Shown: in pieces, positions 43,348-53,800 of the stretch
How positions within the stretch are numbered: position 1 is the stretch's first letter
How the letters are laid out: each line of letters starts with the position of its first letter
DNA from: Solibacillus sp040274725
GTDB taxonomy: Bacteria; Bacillota; Bacilli; Bacillales_A; Planococcaceae
Assembly: GCA_040274725.1 (NCBI GenBank)
Contig: JBEMAQ010000012.1
Coordinates: 42,038-106,037 of the forward strand
DNA length: 64,000 bases
Reading direction: 5' to 3'
Translations under genes and position numbers: made by a program
The notes under the pieces: generated by a model
The model's database searches: none
The model's input: the letters and a program-made list of their open reading frames with translations, nothing else
Told to the model about the DNA's origin: nothing

Positions 43348-45021
43348 TTACATTTTAAAGCGTTTCATAGATTCGTTTAAATCCGTTGCGAGCTGCTGGA
43401 GTTGCTGTGCTTTTGTGACAACATTTGAAATTGAATCCAACTGGAATTGAGTAGAGTTGGAGATTTCTTTGCTTTCCGCGGCAGTTTCCTCGACGAATGA
43501 GCTAATGCTTTCAACGTTTTCAAGTACCTTTGAGCCGACAGAACGAGAATCCTTCATGTTTGCGGCAACGACTGTAATTTCCTTCATGATTGCCTGTACC
43601 TCATGCTCGATTAAGTTGAACGCTTCGGTCGTCTGCTGCATTGAGCTTTGCTGCTTCTCTGCGATATCTACGCCGACTTTCACCGAATCCGACATGTCAT
43701 TAATGCCACCCTTAATCGATTGCACGATATCAAAAATTTCGGCCGTTGAGGCGTTGGACTGCTCGGCAAGCTTACGTACCTCTTCTGCTACAACCGCGAA
43801 GCCTTTCCCGTGCTCACCCGCGCGTGCTGCTTCAATTGAAGCGTTGAGTGCGAGTAGGTTCGTTTGATCGGCGATGTCTGATACGACGCGCGCCATCATT
43901 TCGATTTGGCTCGTGTGCTCTAAAAATTTCGCCGATACTTCATAAATGGTGTTTGTTGTCTCAATATTTTCCTTAATCAGTGCCTGCTGTGTCGCGATTG
44001 CCTGTTGACTATTCGTAATCGCATTGGCTGCCTGCTCACTACGCTGAACCGAGTGGGCCGAGCGTTGTTCATTTTGCGTGAAATCCGAATCCATTTTTTC
44101 TACTAAATGAACGGTATCCTCTAGTGAATGGGCAATGGATTGTGTACCGGTTGACAGCACCTCTGTTGAATCGGATACTTGCGTACTAATTTGCTCCAGC
44201 TTTTCATTTTCACGCATTAAATCACTTGAGAAATGCGCGACTTCATGACTTACCGTTTGGATAGAAGAAAGTAAATCCTTTAATTGCGTGGCCATTTTTG
44301 TGAATGAATCATTTAGTGCACCGATTTCATCCTTCTCATTATACGTAATAGGCTCTACTGTCAGCTGCCCTGCTGCGATTGTTTCCGCGCGGCTCGCTAA
44401 TGCGCGTAGCGGCGCTGTAATATGGCGCGTAATGAGTAGGGTGAACACACCACCAACGACTATTAACACCACAATCCCAATACCCGCAAACGTAATGACC
44501 TTCGTAATGCTATCCTTTAACTGCTGCTGAATCGCGTCATACTCTGCGTTGACATATAAATCAAGTAAGTGAATCTCGTTCAATGTCCCAATGATTCGCG
44601 CGGCTTGCATACGAACAGTTGTTGAATCCTTTGCGACTATGGCTGCTATAGCGGTTTGTTCAATTTGTGCGTGCTGTGCTAAAAAGCTTTGCAGCACTGC
44701 TTGCTCTTTTTCAGTTGAAATCGAGGCTTTAATCACTTCGATATTTTCATTAATCGTCGCAAAATAAGACTCTGCCGCATTTTTTGCCTCATCTGTCACA
44801 CTTTGTGGCTGGGCAACACCAATGCTATTGGCATAATTATTTAAAATATTTTGCACCTGCAAATAATCAGATTCTACTTCAGAAATGGCGATAAACTTCG
44901 GCATGACGTTACTACTCGATGATTGGATGTTCATCATACTAATAATGACAACACCAATTAATGATACGGATAAAATAATGATCGTTAATGAATTAATTAA
45001 TAATTTTTTACTAATCGTCAT
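43348..45021 (-). CDS. Methyl-accepting chemotaxis protein
   Basis: 557 residues: TM1 (LLINSLTIIILSVSLIGVVI), a roughly 150-residue four-helix outer sensor, TM2 (VITFAGIGIVVLIVVGGVFT), HAMP at about 205-260, and a signalling domain with the hairpin tip DIADQTNLLALNASIEAARA followed by GEHGKGFAVVAEEVRKLAEQ. It starts 10 bases after the stop of the BMP-type lipoprotein gene, so the two are an operon, and the lipoprotein may present ligand to this receptor. Confidence 0.93.
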   Translation of the reverse strand: MTISKKLLINSLTIIILSVSLIGVVIISMMNIQSSSSNVMPKFIAISEVESDYLQVQNILNNYANSIGVAQPQSVTDEAKNAAESYFATINENIEVIKASISTEKEQAVLQSFLAQHAQIEQTAIAAIVAKDSTTVRMQAARIIGTLNEIHLLDLYVNAEYDAIQQQLKDSITKVITFAGIGIVVLIVVGGVFTLLITRHITAPLRALASRAETIAAGQLTVEPITYNEKDEIGALNDSFTKMATQLKDLLSSIQTVSHEVAHFSSDLMRENEKLEQISTQVSDSTEVLSTGTQSIAHSLEDTVHLVEKMDSDFTQNEQRSAHSVQRSEQAANAITNSQQAIATQQALIKENIETTNTIYEVSAKFLEHTSQIEMMARVVSDIADQTNLLALNASIEAARAGEHGKGFAVVAEEVRKLAEQSNASTAEIFDIVQSIKGGINDMSDSVKVGVDIAEKQQSSMQQTTEAFNLIEHEVQAIMKEITVVAANMKDSRSVGSKVLENVESISSFVEETAAESKEISNSTQFQLDSISNVVTKAQQLQQLATDLNESMKRFKM

Positions 45022-45031
45022 AAGCTCACTC

Positions 45032-46009
45032 CTAATTATTCAGCTTTACTTGAACGGTTTGTACATATTGTTCAAGCTCGATGGCATTGTCTAGTACGCG
45101 AATCGGGGCAAGTGCAACGCCGTCATCGGCAATACCGAATTCTACTATTTGCTGAGTGGTTGGCTTATTTTCAATATAGTTTTGGACATAATTATAAACA
45201 GCCACATCGATGTTTTTTGTCATCGACGTAATCACTGCTTTTTCTGCATAGAAATACTGGTCGTTATCTACACCAATCGCATAGACGCCCTGGCGCTGCG
45301 CCTCTTGTAATAGACCGACACCTGTATACCCAGCAGCTGCATATAAAACATCTGCATTTTGCTCAATCATATCGCGTGCTAATTGTGCACCGATTTTATC
45401 GTCGGAATATGTATTTGCATAACTTACTAACACTTCAATCGCTGGATTCACTGATTGTGCGCCTTGACGATAGCCCTCTAAAAACTTCAAAATAACCGGG
45501 TCTTCCATCCCGCCAACAAAGCCAAGTACGCCTGTTTTCGATGCTTTCGCAGCAATTGCACCCGCCAGGAAGCTTCCTTCATCTTCTTTAAAGGTAATGC
45601 TGTCAATGTTTTCAAGGTCACTTGCTGAGTCGACAATGACAAACTGCTGATCCGGATAGTCATCCGCAACGTTTTCAAGGACTTCCTGCGTCGTGTAGCC
45701 AACACCGATAATTAAATCATGATGTTGTTCGAGTAGTTCATGAAGACCCGCTTCAAGTGAGGCGCTGTTTGTTGCATCACGATACGACCATAAAATATCG
45801 AGCTCATCGCGCGCACGAACGAGACCATTCACCGCTAAATCATTGAATGATTGGTCACCAAGGCCAACATCAGGTAGTAAAACCCCCACACTAAAATGAT
45901 TGTCCTCTGCTTGTGCAATAATTGTCTCCAGTGACTGCTCACTATTACCGCAACCAGCTAGCGTGGTCACTAAACAAATGCCTGCGACTGATTTTACTAT
46001 TTTTTTCAC
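45032..46009 (-). CDS. BMP/PnrA-like substrate-binding lipoprotein
   Basis: 325 residues. Lipoprotein signal with LAGCGNSE (Cys20), then the BMP (Med) fold: HFSVGVLLPDVGLGDQSFND, HDLIIGVGYTTQEVLENVAD, EGSFLAGAIAA, GVLGFVGGMEDPVI, ADVLYAAAGYTGVGLL. PnrA homologues bind nucleosides for ABC import, but no permease or ATPase gene is nearby; the partner is a chemoreceptor. Start GTG 46009 with AAAGGAG upstream. Confidence 0.88.
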   Translation of the reverse strand: MKKIVKSVAGICLVTTLAGCGNSEQSLETIIAQAEDNHFSVGVLLPDVGLGDQSFNDLAVNGLVRARDELDILWSYRDATNSASLEAGLHELLEQHHDLIIGVGYTTQEVLENVADDYPDQQFVIVDSASDLENIDSITFKEDEGSFLAGAIAAKASKTGVLGFVGGMEDPVILKFLEGYRQGAQSVNPAIEVLVSYANTYSDDKIGAQLARDMIEQNADVLYAAAGYTGVGLLQEAQRQGVYAIGVDNDQYFYAEKAVITSMTKNIDVAVYNYVQNYIENKPTTQQIVEFGIADDGVALAPIRVLDNAIELEQYVQTVQVKLNN

Positions 46010-46131
46010 GTGTTATTGCTCCTTTTGTAATCAAATATGTAAAATTATAACATAGAAATAATGTAAAAATAACTAGATAACGAGTGAAGATTCATAAAAT
46101 GACTTTTCACAGCAACAAACTACACGAAAAC

Positions 46132-46148
46132 GCCAGTTCTTGTTATAA
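46132..46148 (+). promoter_or_regulatory. Promoter -10 of helicase gene
   Basis: TTGTTATAAT at 46139-46148 contains a consensus -10 box, about 45 bases before the AAGGA ribosome site. It lies within the longest open frame and so supports a start downstream of it. The -35 is weak. Confidence 0.5.
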
Positions 46149-46206
46149 TGGTTGTTATGTCTTTAACAAAAAAAGAACGAAATTTATGGGAAGGATGGGT
46201 GTGTTC

Positions 46207-49200
46207 ATGACAAAAAAAGAAAGCTTTGCGTCGGTGCGCTGTCATATTTTATTGACCAACACAGCACGCGAGGCGATGATGCAGCATGTTCCCGATGAAC
46301 ACGCCTTTTTTAATTTACAGCAGCATTTTTTAGTGTATATTGAGAAGCTTGCGGTAGAAGAATCGCAGCTACAGGTGACGCTTTATTTTGATGGGCGCAA
46401 AAATAAAAAGCTTGCACAAAAATTTCCAGAGCGCATCGTCATTATGGATTGTGTGTTTGATGCAGGAGGCCTTCTTGCGAAAAGCTTCCGTACGCGCGGG
46501 ATTGGCACGCCGGTTGCGACAAATCGCCGCGCGCCGCTTGCGATGAAATTTGTGCCGTCGCGCATCAATGGGCATACATACCCAGAAAAGTTTATCGAAA
46601 CACTGGCAAGCTTGCCGATTGCCCAGGAGCGCTTTGATTATGTCAATAAGCGGATCTCTAGCTGGGAAGGCTATTTAAAGGTACTAAATAAAAATGCGGA
46701 CATTGAAGACATCCACGCGACGTATTCGCGCATGAGCTTTAATGCCGACTTTACACATATGACGCTGCGTGTCGCACTAGACGCGAAGCAGTGGAAGCAA
46801 CTAAAAAACTTAAGTGCGCGTATGCCGGGCTTCATTCAGGAAGTCGGTCAAGTCGTGAAGGTCAACCGCGGTGAGAGCACGGTCGATCTTGAATTAAAGC
46901 CGTATATCGCCAATCTGGCACGTAAAGGCGAGCTGCATTTTCAAAAGGAAACTGTAGAGTTTTCGAATGCGGCGACAAAATCACAGCTAAAGCGCCTACT
47001 AAAAGGCTTTGAACGTTTAAAAGAGGGGCTAGCCGCGAATGCCAATTTAGAAACGATTTTATTTGAGGACCGTCCGAAAATCGCCGCGCATACGGCCAAT
47101 CTGGCGCTTGATTTTCATAATAACTTGAATGAGTTCCAGCGCGCGGCTGTAACCGGTGCGATGACGGCCGAGGATTTGTATGTCATCCAAGGGCCACCTG
47201 GTACGGGGAAAACGACGGTTATTTCGGAAATTTGCTATCAAAACGCGAAGGCAGGTCTCAAAACACTCGTCGCCTCGCAGTCGAATCTTGCCGTAGATAA
47301 CGCACTTAGTCGCTTGCTCGCGAATAAGGACATCCGTATTTTGCGCTACGGCCGTACCGAAAGCATTGAGGAAGAGGGCAAAAAATTTATCGAGGAAAAC
47401 GTTGCCACGCATTGGCAAACGGTGACGCATGAGGCGATTCGCTACGAAATCTCCGTGCAACAGGAAAAAGAACAGCTACTGCGCGCGGATATTGCAGCGT
47501 GTGAAGAGGCGATTGAAGCGCTTACCGAGCAGCAAATCACATTAACGGCGCAAATCGCACAAAAGGAAGCGGCAAAGGCCGAGCTTCACGTCATTGCAGA
47601 GAATATGACGGCGCTTAAAAAACAACTGGCTGAGGCAAAAGGCACGCTTGAAGAAAAGACGGCGACTTTTGATACGCTACAGCAAACATATCACACGACG
47701 AAAAGTACGGTTGATACATTACAGCAGGCACTCGCAAAATTCGAAACACCTGAGGACATGGACGCACGTGCACAAAAGCTTGTAGAACAGCAGCAAGCGT
47801 TTGAAGAGGAAGAGCAGCTCCTTCAACTACAGCAGCAGCTCGCACGCGTAACGAATCGCATGCAGGAAATTGACCAAGAGCTCACACAATTTTCAGTGAC
47901 GAGCAATGAGCAGTTCATGCTGGAGAAAATAAACGAGCTAAAAAAGGTACATGAAATCGAGTCGTTTATGACCGAGTACGGCATTAGTCGCAATTTCCCA
48001 ATGGACCGTTTGCTCACATCGCTCGAGCGTGTGCAGCCACAAGCAGAAAAGTATAAGCCACTAAAGGCTGTTCAGGAACGACTGGAAAAAGCAATACTTT
48101 ATAGTGAAACGACGCTCGGCATACGTGTGGCAGCACCGAGCTTGCCGCCAAATAATAGCTATTCATTAGATGAGGTCGATGAGTTTTTAACAAAGCTGAG
48201 CCGCGCGTTTGCGGAGCGTAAAGTCACAAAGGAAAACGGCACGCGCTCGGTACAGGGGCTATATTTGCGCAAGGCGTACTTGCAGCAAATCCACGATAAA
48301 TATATGGACTATATTCGCGAGACGTTGCTTATTTTTGAGAAGTTAAAAGAAGAAATTAGCCTTCAATTCAAGGAGCAGCATACCAAAAAAGAGGCGAGCC
48401 GCACACAGTTTATGCAAGAAAAGCAGCAGCTGCAAATACGTGCAAATGACTTCAATTCACAAATCGCGCAGTTTACCGTAACCGTGCAGCATACAGCAGA
48501 AGAGCTCAAGCAGGCGGTATCACGCAATGATTTTGAGCAGCAGGACTTAGAGCTAAAGCGTCTCGCACGCACGAAAAAAAGCGAGCAGCTTAACGAAAAA
48601 GAAAGCGAGCTTGTTTTACTAGCCGAGCAATTAGAGCCAGGCCGTATGTTGCTCGAAAAATTAACAGCGAATGTGAAGACGTATCATGCAGAAGGCCTCA
48701 CACTTGAGCGCCGCCGCGAGGAGCTTGAGCAGCTAGCGCGCATGAATCCGGAGCAGGCACTGGCGACTGTAGAAGAGGCGCTTGTTGCGGAGCAGGTAAA
48801 AATCGACAAGCTCAACACGCAAATCGCGCTACTACCTGTGACACAAAGCTTGCAAAACGAGTGGCATACAATGCTTGAAGCCGCAACAGCGCACGATTTA
48901 GATGAGATTCGCAAACTGTATGTGAAGCACGCGAATGTGATTGGTACAACGTGTGTCGCTTCTGCCAACAAGGAATTTATGGACAATTACCCGACGTTTG
49001 ATGTCGTGATTATTGATGAGGTATCTAAGGCAACACCGCCAGAGCTACTGCTACCCATGCTAAAGGGCGCGAAAATTATTTTAGTTGGGGACCATCACCA
49101 GCTACCACCGCTTATTGGCGATGAGACATTAGAGGAAACGCTTGAGCAGGTCGTGAAGGAAAGTACGACGTTTGAGGAAAAACGTGAGCTCGAAAAACTA

Positions 49201-49950
49201 CTCGAGGAATCGCTATTTGAGCGTCTATACAAAAACTTACCCGAGACAAATAAAACAATGCTGGCGATTCAGTACCGCATGCACGAGCGTATTATGCAAA
49301 CAATCGCACCGTTTTATAAAAATGAAAACGAGGAATTGCAGTGCGGCCTAGCAGATTCTGATGCGATGCGCGCGCACCATATTGATTCTGCACATATTCA
49401 AGCGGACAATCATTTATTATGGCTCGATATTCCAAATGAAAAAGGCTATTTTGAGCAGCGTATGAAAGAGGGCGCGAGTTTATTTAATGAGGCCGAGCTT
49501 GAAAAGGTAAAGACGCTTCTTTTAGAAATAAACGACGCGACTGCAAAGGCAAAAGAACAAGGCACAATCACAGCGGATACACTGAAATCCGTCGGTGTCA
49601 TTTCGTTCTATGCGGAGCAGGTGAAGCGTATTAATCGCCTGCTTGAAACACTTGACATCCCGCACTTACACATCCGTACAGGCTCTGTCGATAAGTTCCA
49701 AGGGATGGAGATGGACGTTATTTTAGTGAGTATGGTACGTAATAATGATGGGAACGGCGATATCGGCTTTGCGAAGGATTACCGTCGTCTAAACGTTGCC
49801 CTATCACGTGCAAGACAGCTGCTTGTGCTAATCGGGAGTACGCGTATGTTTACCGAACGACCAAAACAGCAAAAAACACGCGAGATGTACAGTCGTCTAC
49901 TAGCGACGGTGAGCGAGCAGAATGGGTATTTAACATTTGAGAAAGTGTAG
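46207..49950 (+). CDS. Large SF1 DNA/RNA helicase (AAA_11/AAA_12, coiled-coil insert)
   Basis: About 1247 residues from ATG 46207 (GTG 46201 is an alternative). The N-terminal 300 residues are unassigned, followed by Walker A GPPGTGKTT at about residue 330, a long coiled-coil insertion (about 420-880), Walker B VVIIDEVSKATPPELLLPML, motif III VGDHHQLPP, motif IV QYRMHERIM, motif V SVDKFQGMEMDVILVSMVR and motif VI RRLNVALSRARQLLVLIGS. These are Upf1/DNA2-type SF1B helicase motifs, all intact. The next gene starts 9 bases later and is probably its partner. Role in repair, RNA handling or defence is open. Confidence 0.88.
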   Translation: MTKKESFASVRCHILLTNTAREAMMQHVPDEHAFFNLQQHFLVYIEKLAVEESQLQVTLYFDGRKNKKLAQKFPERIVIMDCVFDAGGLLAKSFRTRGIGTPVATNRRAPLAMKFVPSRINGHTYPEKFIETLASLPIAQERFDYVNKRISSWEGYLKVLNKNADIEDIHATYSRMSFNADFTHMTLRVALDAKQWKQLKNLSARMPGFIQEVGQVVKVNRGESTVDLELKPYIANLARKGELHFQKETVEFSNAATKSQLKRLLKGFERLKEGLAANANLETILFEDRPKIAAHTANLALDFHNNLNEFQRAAVTGAMTAEDLYVIQGPPGTGKTTVISEICYQNAKAGLKTLVASQSNLAVDNALSRLLANKDIRILRYGRTESIEEEGKKFIEENVATHWQTVTHEAIRYEISVQQEKEQLLRADIAACEEAIEALTEQQITLTAQIAQKEAAKAELHVIAENMTALKKQLAEAKGTLEEKTATFDTLQQTYHTTKSTVDTLQQALAKFETPEDMDARAQKLVEQQQAFEEEEQLLQLQQQLARVTNRMQEIDQELTQFSVTSNEQFMLEKINELKKVHEIESFMTEYGISRNFPMDRLLTSLERVQPQAEKYKPLKAVQERLEKAILYSETTLGIRVAAPSLPPNNSYSLDEVDEFLTKLSRAFAERKVTKENGTRSVQGLYLRKAYLQQIHDKYMDYIRETLLIFEKLKEEISLQFKEQHTKKEASRTQFMQEKQQLQIRANDFNSQIAQFTVTVQHTAEELKQAVSRNDFEQQDLELKRLARTKKSEQLNEKESELVLLAEQLEPGRMLLEKLTANVKTYHAEGLTLERRREELEQLARMNPEQALATVEEALVAEQVKIDKLNTQIALLPVTQSLQNEWHTMLEAATAHDLDEIRKLYVKHANVIGTTCVASANKEFMDNYPTFDVVIIDEVSKATPPELLLPMLKGAKIILVGDHHQLPPLIGDETLEETLEQVVKESTTFEEKRELEKLLEESLFERLYKNLPETNKTMLAIQYRMHERIMQTIAPFYKNENEELQCGLADSDAMRAHHIDSAHIQADNHLLWLDIPNEKGYFEQRMKEGASLFNEAELEKVKTLLLEINDATAKAKEQGTITADTLKSVGVISFYAEQVKRINRLLETLDIPHLHIRTGSVDKFQGMEMDVILVSMVRNNDGNGDIGFAKDYRRLNVALSRARQLLVLIGSTRMFTERPKQQKTREMYSRLLATVSEQNGYLTFEKV

Positions 49951-49959
49951 GTCAAAAAC

Positions 49960-50718
49960 ATGAACTTACAGCAACTACAGCAAGACGTGAAAAAACAGCT
50001 GACACAAAACGGCTGGGTAGTTCGTGACGAGCTACTATATAGCCTCCCTGTGCATACGGTCGAGGTCAGCTATTATCCGGTTCAGCGCACGGTGATGGAT
50101 ATTTTAATGAAGATGATGCTCATTAGCTATGAGCGCGCGGCATTAAAGGACCCGGAGCTACTTGCAGACATTTTACTGGTTGAACCGCTATTTATTCATG
50201 ATTTAACGAATAAGATGATGCAGCTCGGCATGCTAAAAAAATCAGAGGGCGGCCTTATTGAGCTCACGACGAAAGGGCGTCTGCAAAAGGAACAGGGCGT
50301 TTTCGAGGAGCAGCTGCCCATGCAAACCGAGCAGCTGTATTATAGCCCGACACATGCAGCGTTTTTTGGCGGCGATATCGATGAGTTCGCGGAGCTAGCC
50401 GACATTCCAGCGCTTAGCCCCTATGCATGTGAGGCGCTTGGTGACATAGATCCACAGCCTTTAATCAGCTATTTAACCGAGCTTCAACCACTGCCACTTG
50501 AGGACGAGCCGCAAACATTTGTGACAGAAATCGAGCAGCTTACGCCGATCCAAGTAAACGATATTCCGCTCCTGCAATTTATTTGCTACGAAGAAAAAAG
50601 TGATAAATTGTTTGTGAAGGTGTGGAATAGCTTAACAAATGAATGGGACGCGGTCATGGAGGAGCTCATTACGACAAATGAGCGCGCCAAATGGTTGTCG
50701 CTTTATGAAAAGTTATAG
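49960..50718 (+). CDS. Hypothetical protein, probable partner of SF1 helicase
   Basis: 252 residues, acidic, no membrane segments. Residues about 60-115 (LLADILLVEPLFIHDLTNKM, then MQLGMLKKSEGGLIELTTKG) have the shape of a winged helix. The rest is unrecognised. It begins 9 bases after the helicase stop, in the same core-like codon style, and a terminator follows, so the pair forms a two-gene operon. Confidence 0.6.
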   Translation: MNLQQLQQDVKKQLTQNGWVVRDELLYSLPVHTVEVSYYPVQRTVMDILMKMMLISYERAALKDPELLADILLVEPLFIHDLTNKMMQLGMLKKSEGGLIELTTKGRLQKEQGVFEEQLPMQTEQLYYSPTHAAFFGGDIDEFAELADIPALSPYACEALGDIDPQPLISYLTELQPLPLEDEPQTFVTEIEQLTPIQVNDIPLLQFICYEEKSDKLFVKVWNSLTNEWDAVMEELITTNERAKWLSLYEKL

Positions 50719-50728
50719 ACAATAAACG

Positions 50729-50770
50729 AAAAGATATATCTCTTTGTACGCAAAGGATATATCTTTTTTT
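50729..50770 (+). terminator. Terminator of helicase operon
   Basis: Nested stems AAAGATATATC-t-CTTTG, TACG loop, CAAAG-GATATATCTTTTTTT: a strong hairpin with a T run. Confidence 0.85.
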
Positions 50771-50842
50771 GATAATTTTCTGATAATACGATATTTTTTT
50801 ATCTTCTTAATGTAAAAGTAACCAGTATTTTGCTAATAAAGG

Positions 50843-50848
50843 TATAAT
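50843..50848 (+). promoter_or_regulatory. -10 box of secreted repeat protein gene
   Basis: TATAAT lies 37 bases before the start codon, downstream of a terminator. No clear -35 box at the usual spacing. Confidence 0.45.
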
Positions 50849-50884
50849 TAGGTGTGATATAGATGTAGAAAAGGGGATGTACCA

Positions 50885-53800
50885 ATGGATTATAAAAAAA
50901 TACTTGCAGCAGCAACTGTCGCATCTACCGCCATCATTATACCAATTGCTGCAGAGGCAACAGATCCTGCACCAACTGCTGCAGATTTACTGTCTGGCGT
51001 TAGTTCGACAACATACGGCGCCACAGTAACAGCTATTGCTAGTATAAATGATGTAGCGATTACAAAATATGAGTGGTTTATCGTGACGGGACCAAATGCT
51101 AAAACAGCACTAGCCTCTACATCAAACGAGCTTATTATACCTGTTGAAGCAACAGGCCACTCTATTGAGCTCGTTGCGACCGATGCAAATGGAGACCGTT
51201 TTAATGCAGTCGTAGCCGTTGATATTCAAACAATGGCGGCGACATTCCATGATTTGAACGACGACCCACCAACAGACGTGACGTCAGCGGAAGCACTTGT
51301 CAATGCGCCGATTAGCGTAGGCTTCCCACCACCAATCGAGACAACAACAATCACGAAATATGAATGGTATATTTATAACGCAGCGACAAATCAATATTAT
51401 TTATTGACGTCTGAACGTGACATGCTTATCGATATTCCACCGCTTGCGTCAGGCAAAACACTGCGTTTAATTATTACGACAGCGAATGACGAGAAGTTCA
51501 GAGCGGATTTAAAGGTCAAGGAATTAGAGCTTGCCGATGAAATTCCAATGGATATTTTATTGAATAACCGTGAAATTCCAGAAACAGGTGATGTTTCGCT
51601 TGCACCAAATGATGTGTTATCCGTAGAAAACCTTGAAATTGTCGGCAAAAATGGCGAGCTTTTGTCGAAATCACAGGCCAATATTTCCTATCAGTGGTTC
51701 TTTACAACAGCAGACGGTGAGCCGACGACATCGAGCTTAATTACCGATGCGACAAACGTGTCATTCTCGATTCCTAGAGATGCCTATTATCGTACATTAC
51801 AAAGCTTTAAAGTACGCATTGATATCGACATTCCAGATGCAGGTGTGAAAAAATCTTATTATAGCCAGCCAATCACATTAAATATTGTGCCAGCGGAAGA
51901 CTTAGTAAGAGAAATCAACGCTTTATTCGAAAGCACGTATAAATATAGCCAAGCAGGCGGCGATTTCGATGCCTTTGAAGCGAATATTGCGGCGTTGCAA
52001 AAAAGCTATAATGCGCTATCTATCAACAGTAAAGTGCTCGTGACAAATTACGACAAATTGCAAAATGCCCAGATGCATGTACAAGTAGTAAAGCCGATTT
52101 TAAAGCAGCTCGATGCGTTTAATTTAGAGAAGCAGGCGTTTGATGCAGAGGAAACGGAATTAAAGCACGCAAAGCTATTAGAGCAATTTGAGCAAATTGA
52201 AAAGCAATACAAAAAGCTAACAGGTCTACAGCGCTCATTGTTTGATTTGACAGAAGATTTCGGGAACAATTACATGGAGGAAATGTTCAAATTCCTGAAA
52301 AACATCAAAGAAATCGAAGACAATGGCGATACAACAGCCGAAACAATCAAGAAAATTAACAACGATATTTTAGCGTTATACCTTGATTCGGAGGCATTTG
52401 TAAAAGAGTATAACTTAGACGACGGGACGCGCGAGGAATTTGCAGCGAAAGTACAAGCATTACAGGCAAGGGCAGCAACAGTCGATAAGGTGCATCAATC
52501 GGTATTGTATACGACTGCCTTAAAAAATGCGAAGACGGACGTGAAGAAGGCTGCGAGTGTCGCTGAAAAAATTTATAAAGTAAGCATTACAGCTGGCACA
52601 AAACGCGTGAATGCAGCACTTGCAGCACGCCAAGCATACAATAAGCTATCTGTCTTGCAAAAATCGCTCATTACAGAAGAAGAGCTGAATACGTTACTTG
52701 AAACAGAGGAAGCAGCAGAAATTCGCACAGATGACATCATTAAGTGGATTGACCAGTTACTCGAAAATGGTGCGTATAATGTCGGCTCCGAATTTACATT
52801 TAACGACAATGTGTATACATTTGCTGGTGCATTAGAATACTTGACACAGGCGTATAAGTCACTCAATTCTAGTACGCGTCAACGTGTAGCGAACTATAAT
52901 TTACTAAAGCAGGCCCAAAAAGATTTCAAGGCCGCGTCAAAGGTGATTAATAATATTAATAAAGCGGTGCTACTGTACGAGGCGGCAGGCAATGTCGAAA
53001 ACGCACAAGCCGCATTGCGTAAAGCCAATTCAAGCTACCGCACAGCCTACAAAAGCTATGTGAAGCTAACACCATTACAGCGCACGATGTTAAATAACAA
53101 TAATTCACTTGAAGATGACATTGCCGCATTTTTAGATGATTATGCAAGCCTGTCTGATTTAGTGAATGTACCAGAAGCAGATAGCCCAGCAGCGAACAAG
53201 TACGACGAAGCGAAAGTGGCCAATGTTGTCGGATTGCTGGAGACACTCGAGACAAATGTGACAACAAATGTGACGACGCTTGAGGATGTACAAGCAAAAA
53301 TTGCTGAAATTAAAGCGGCCTACCGTGCACTAACTGCACCAGAAAAGAAAAACGTCTACAATTATTCGATTTTAGCAACGGCCAATTCGATCGCAACGAA
53401 GGCAAGTTCTGTGCAGAAAAAATTACGCGCGGCGCAAGCATCAAACAATGAAGCGAAACTAACATCTGCACTAGCAGCGTACCGAAAGCTATCAATTCCG
53501 CAGCAACAGCTCATCTTGACTGCCGCTCAAGAAGTAACAGTTTCACTTGGCGGCATGCAGCCTGACTATAGTGCCATCAACGAAGCACTGGTTGAGTTAA
53601 AAAATGAGTTGAATGTTGAAAATATAGTAGCCGTAACCGAGTTAATTCAAGGTTTGTCACCAAAAGAACTGAAAAATCTTGTGTACTATAAAGATTATCA
53701 AGAGGCGTTAAAGCAAAAAAATATTGTCGATAAATTTGTCACAAATATTAATAAACTCGGTGAAAATCCAAGCTACTCAAAACGACAAACGGCGCTACTA

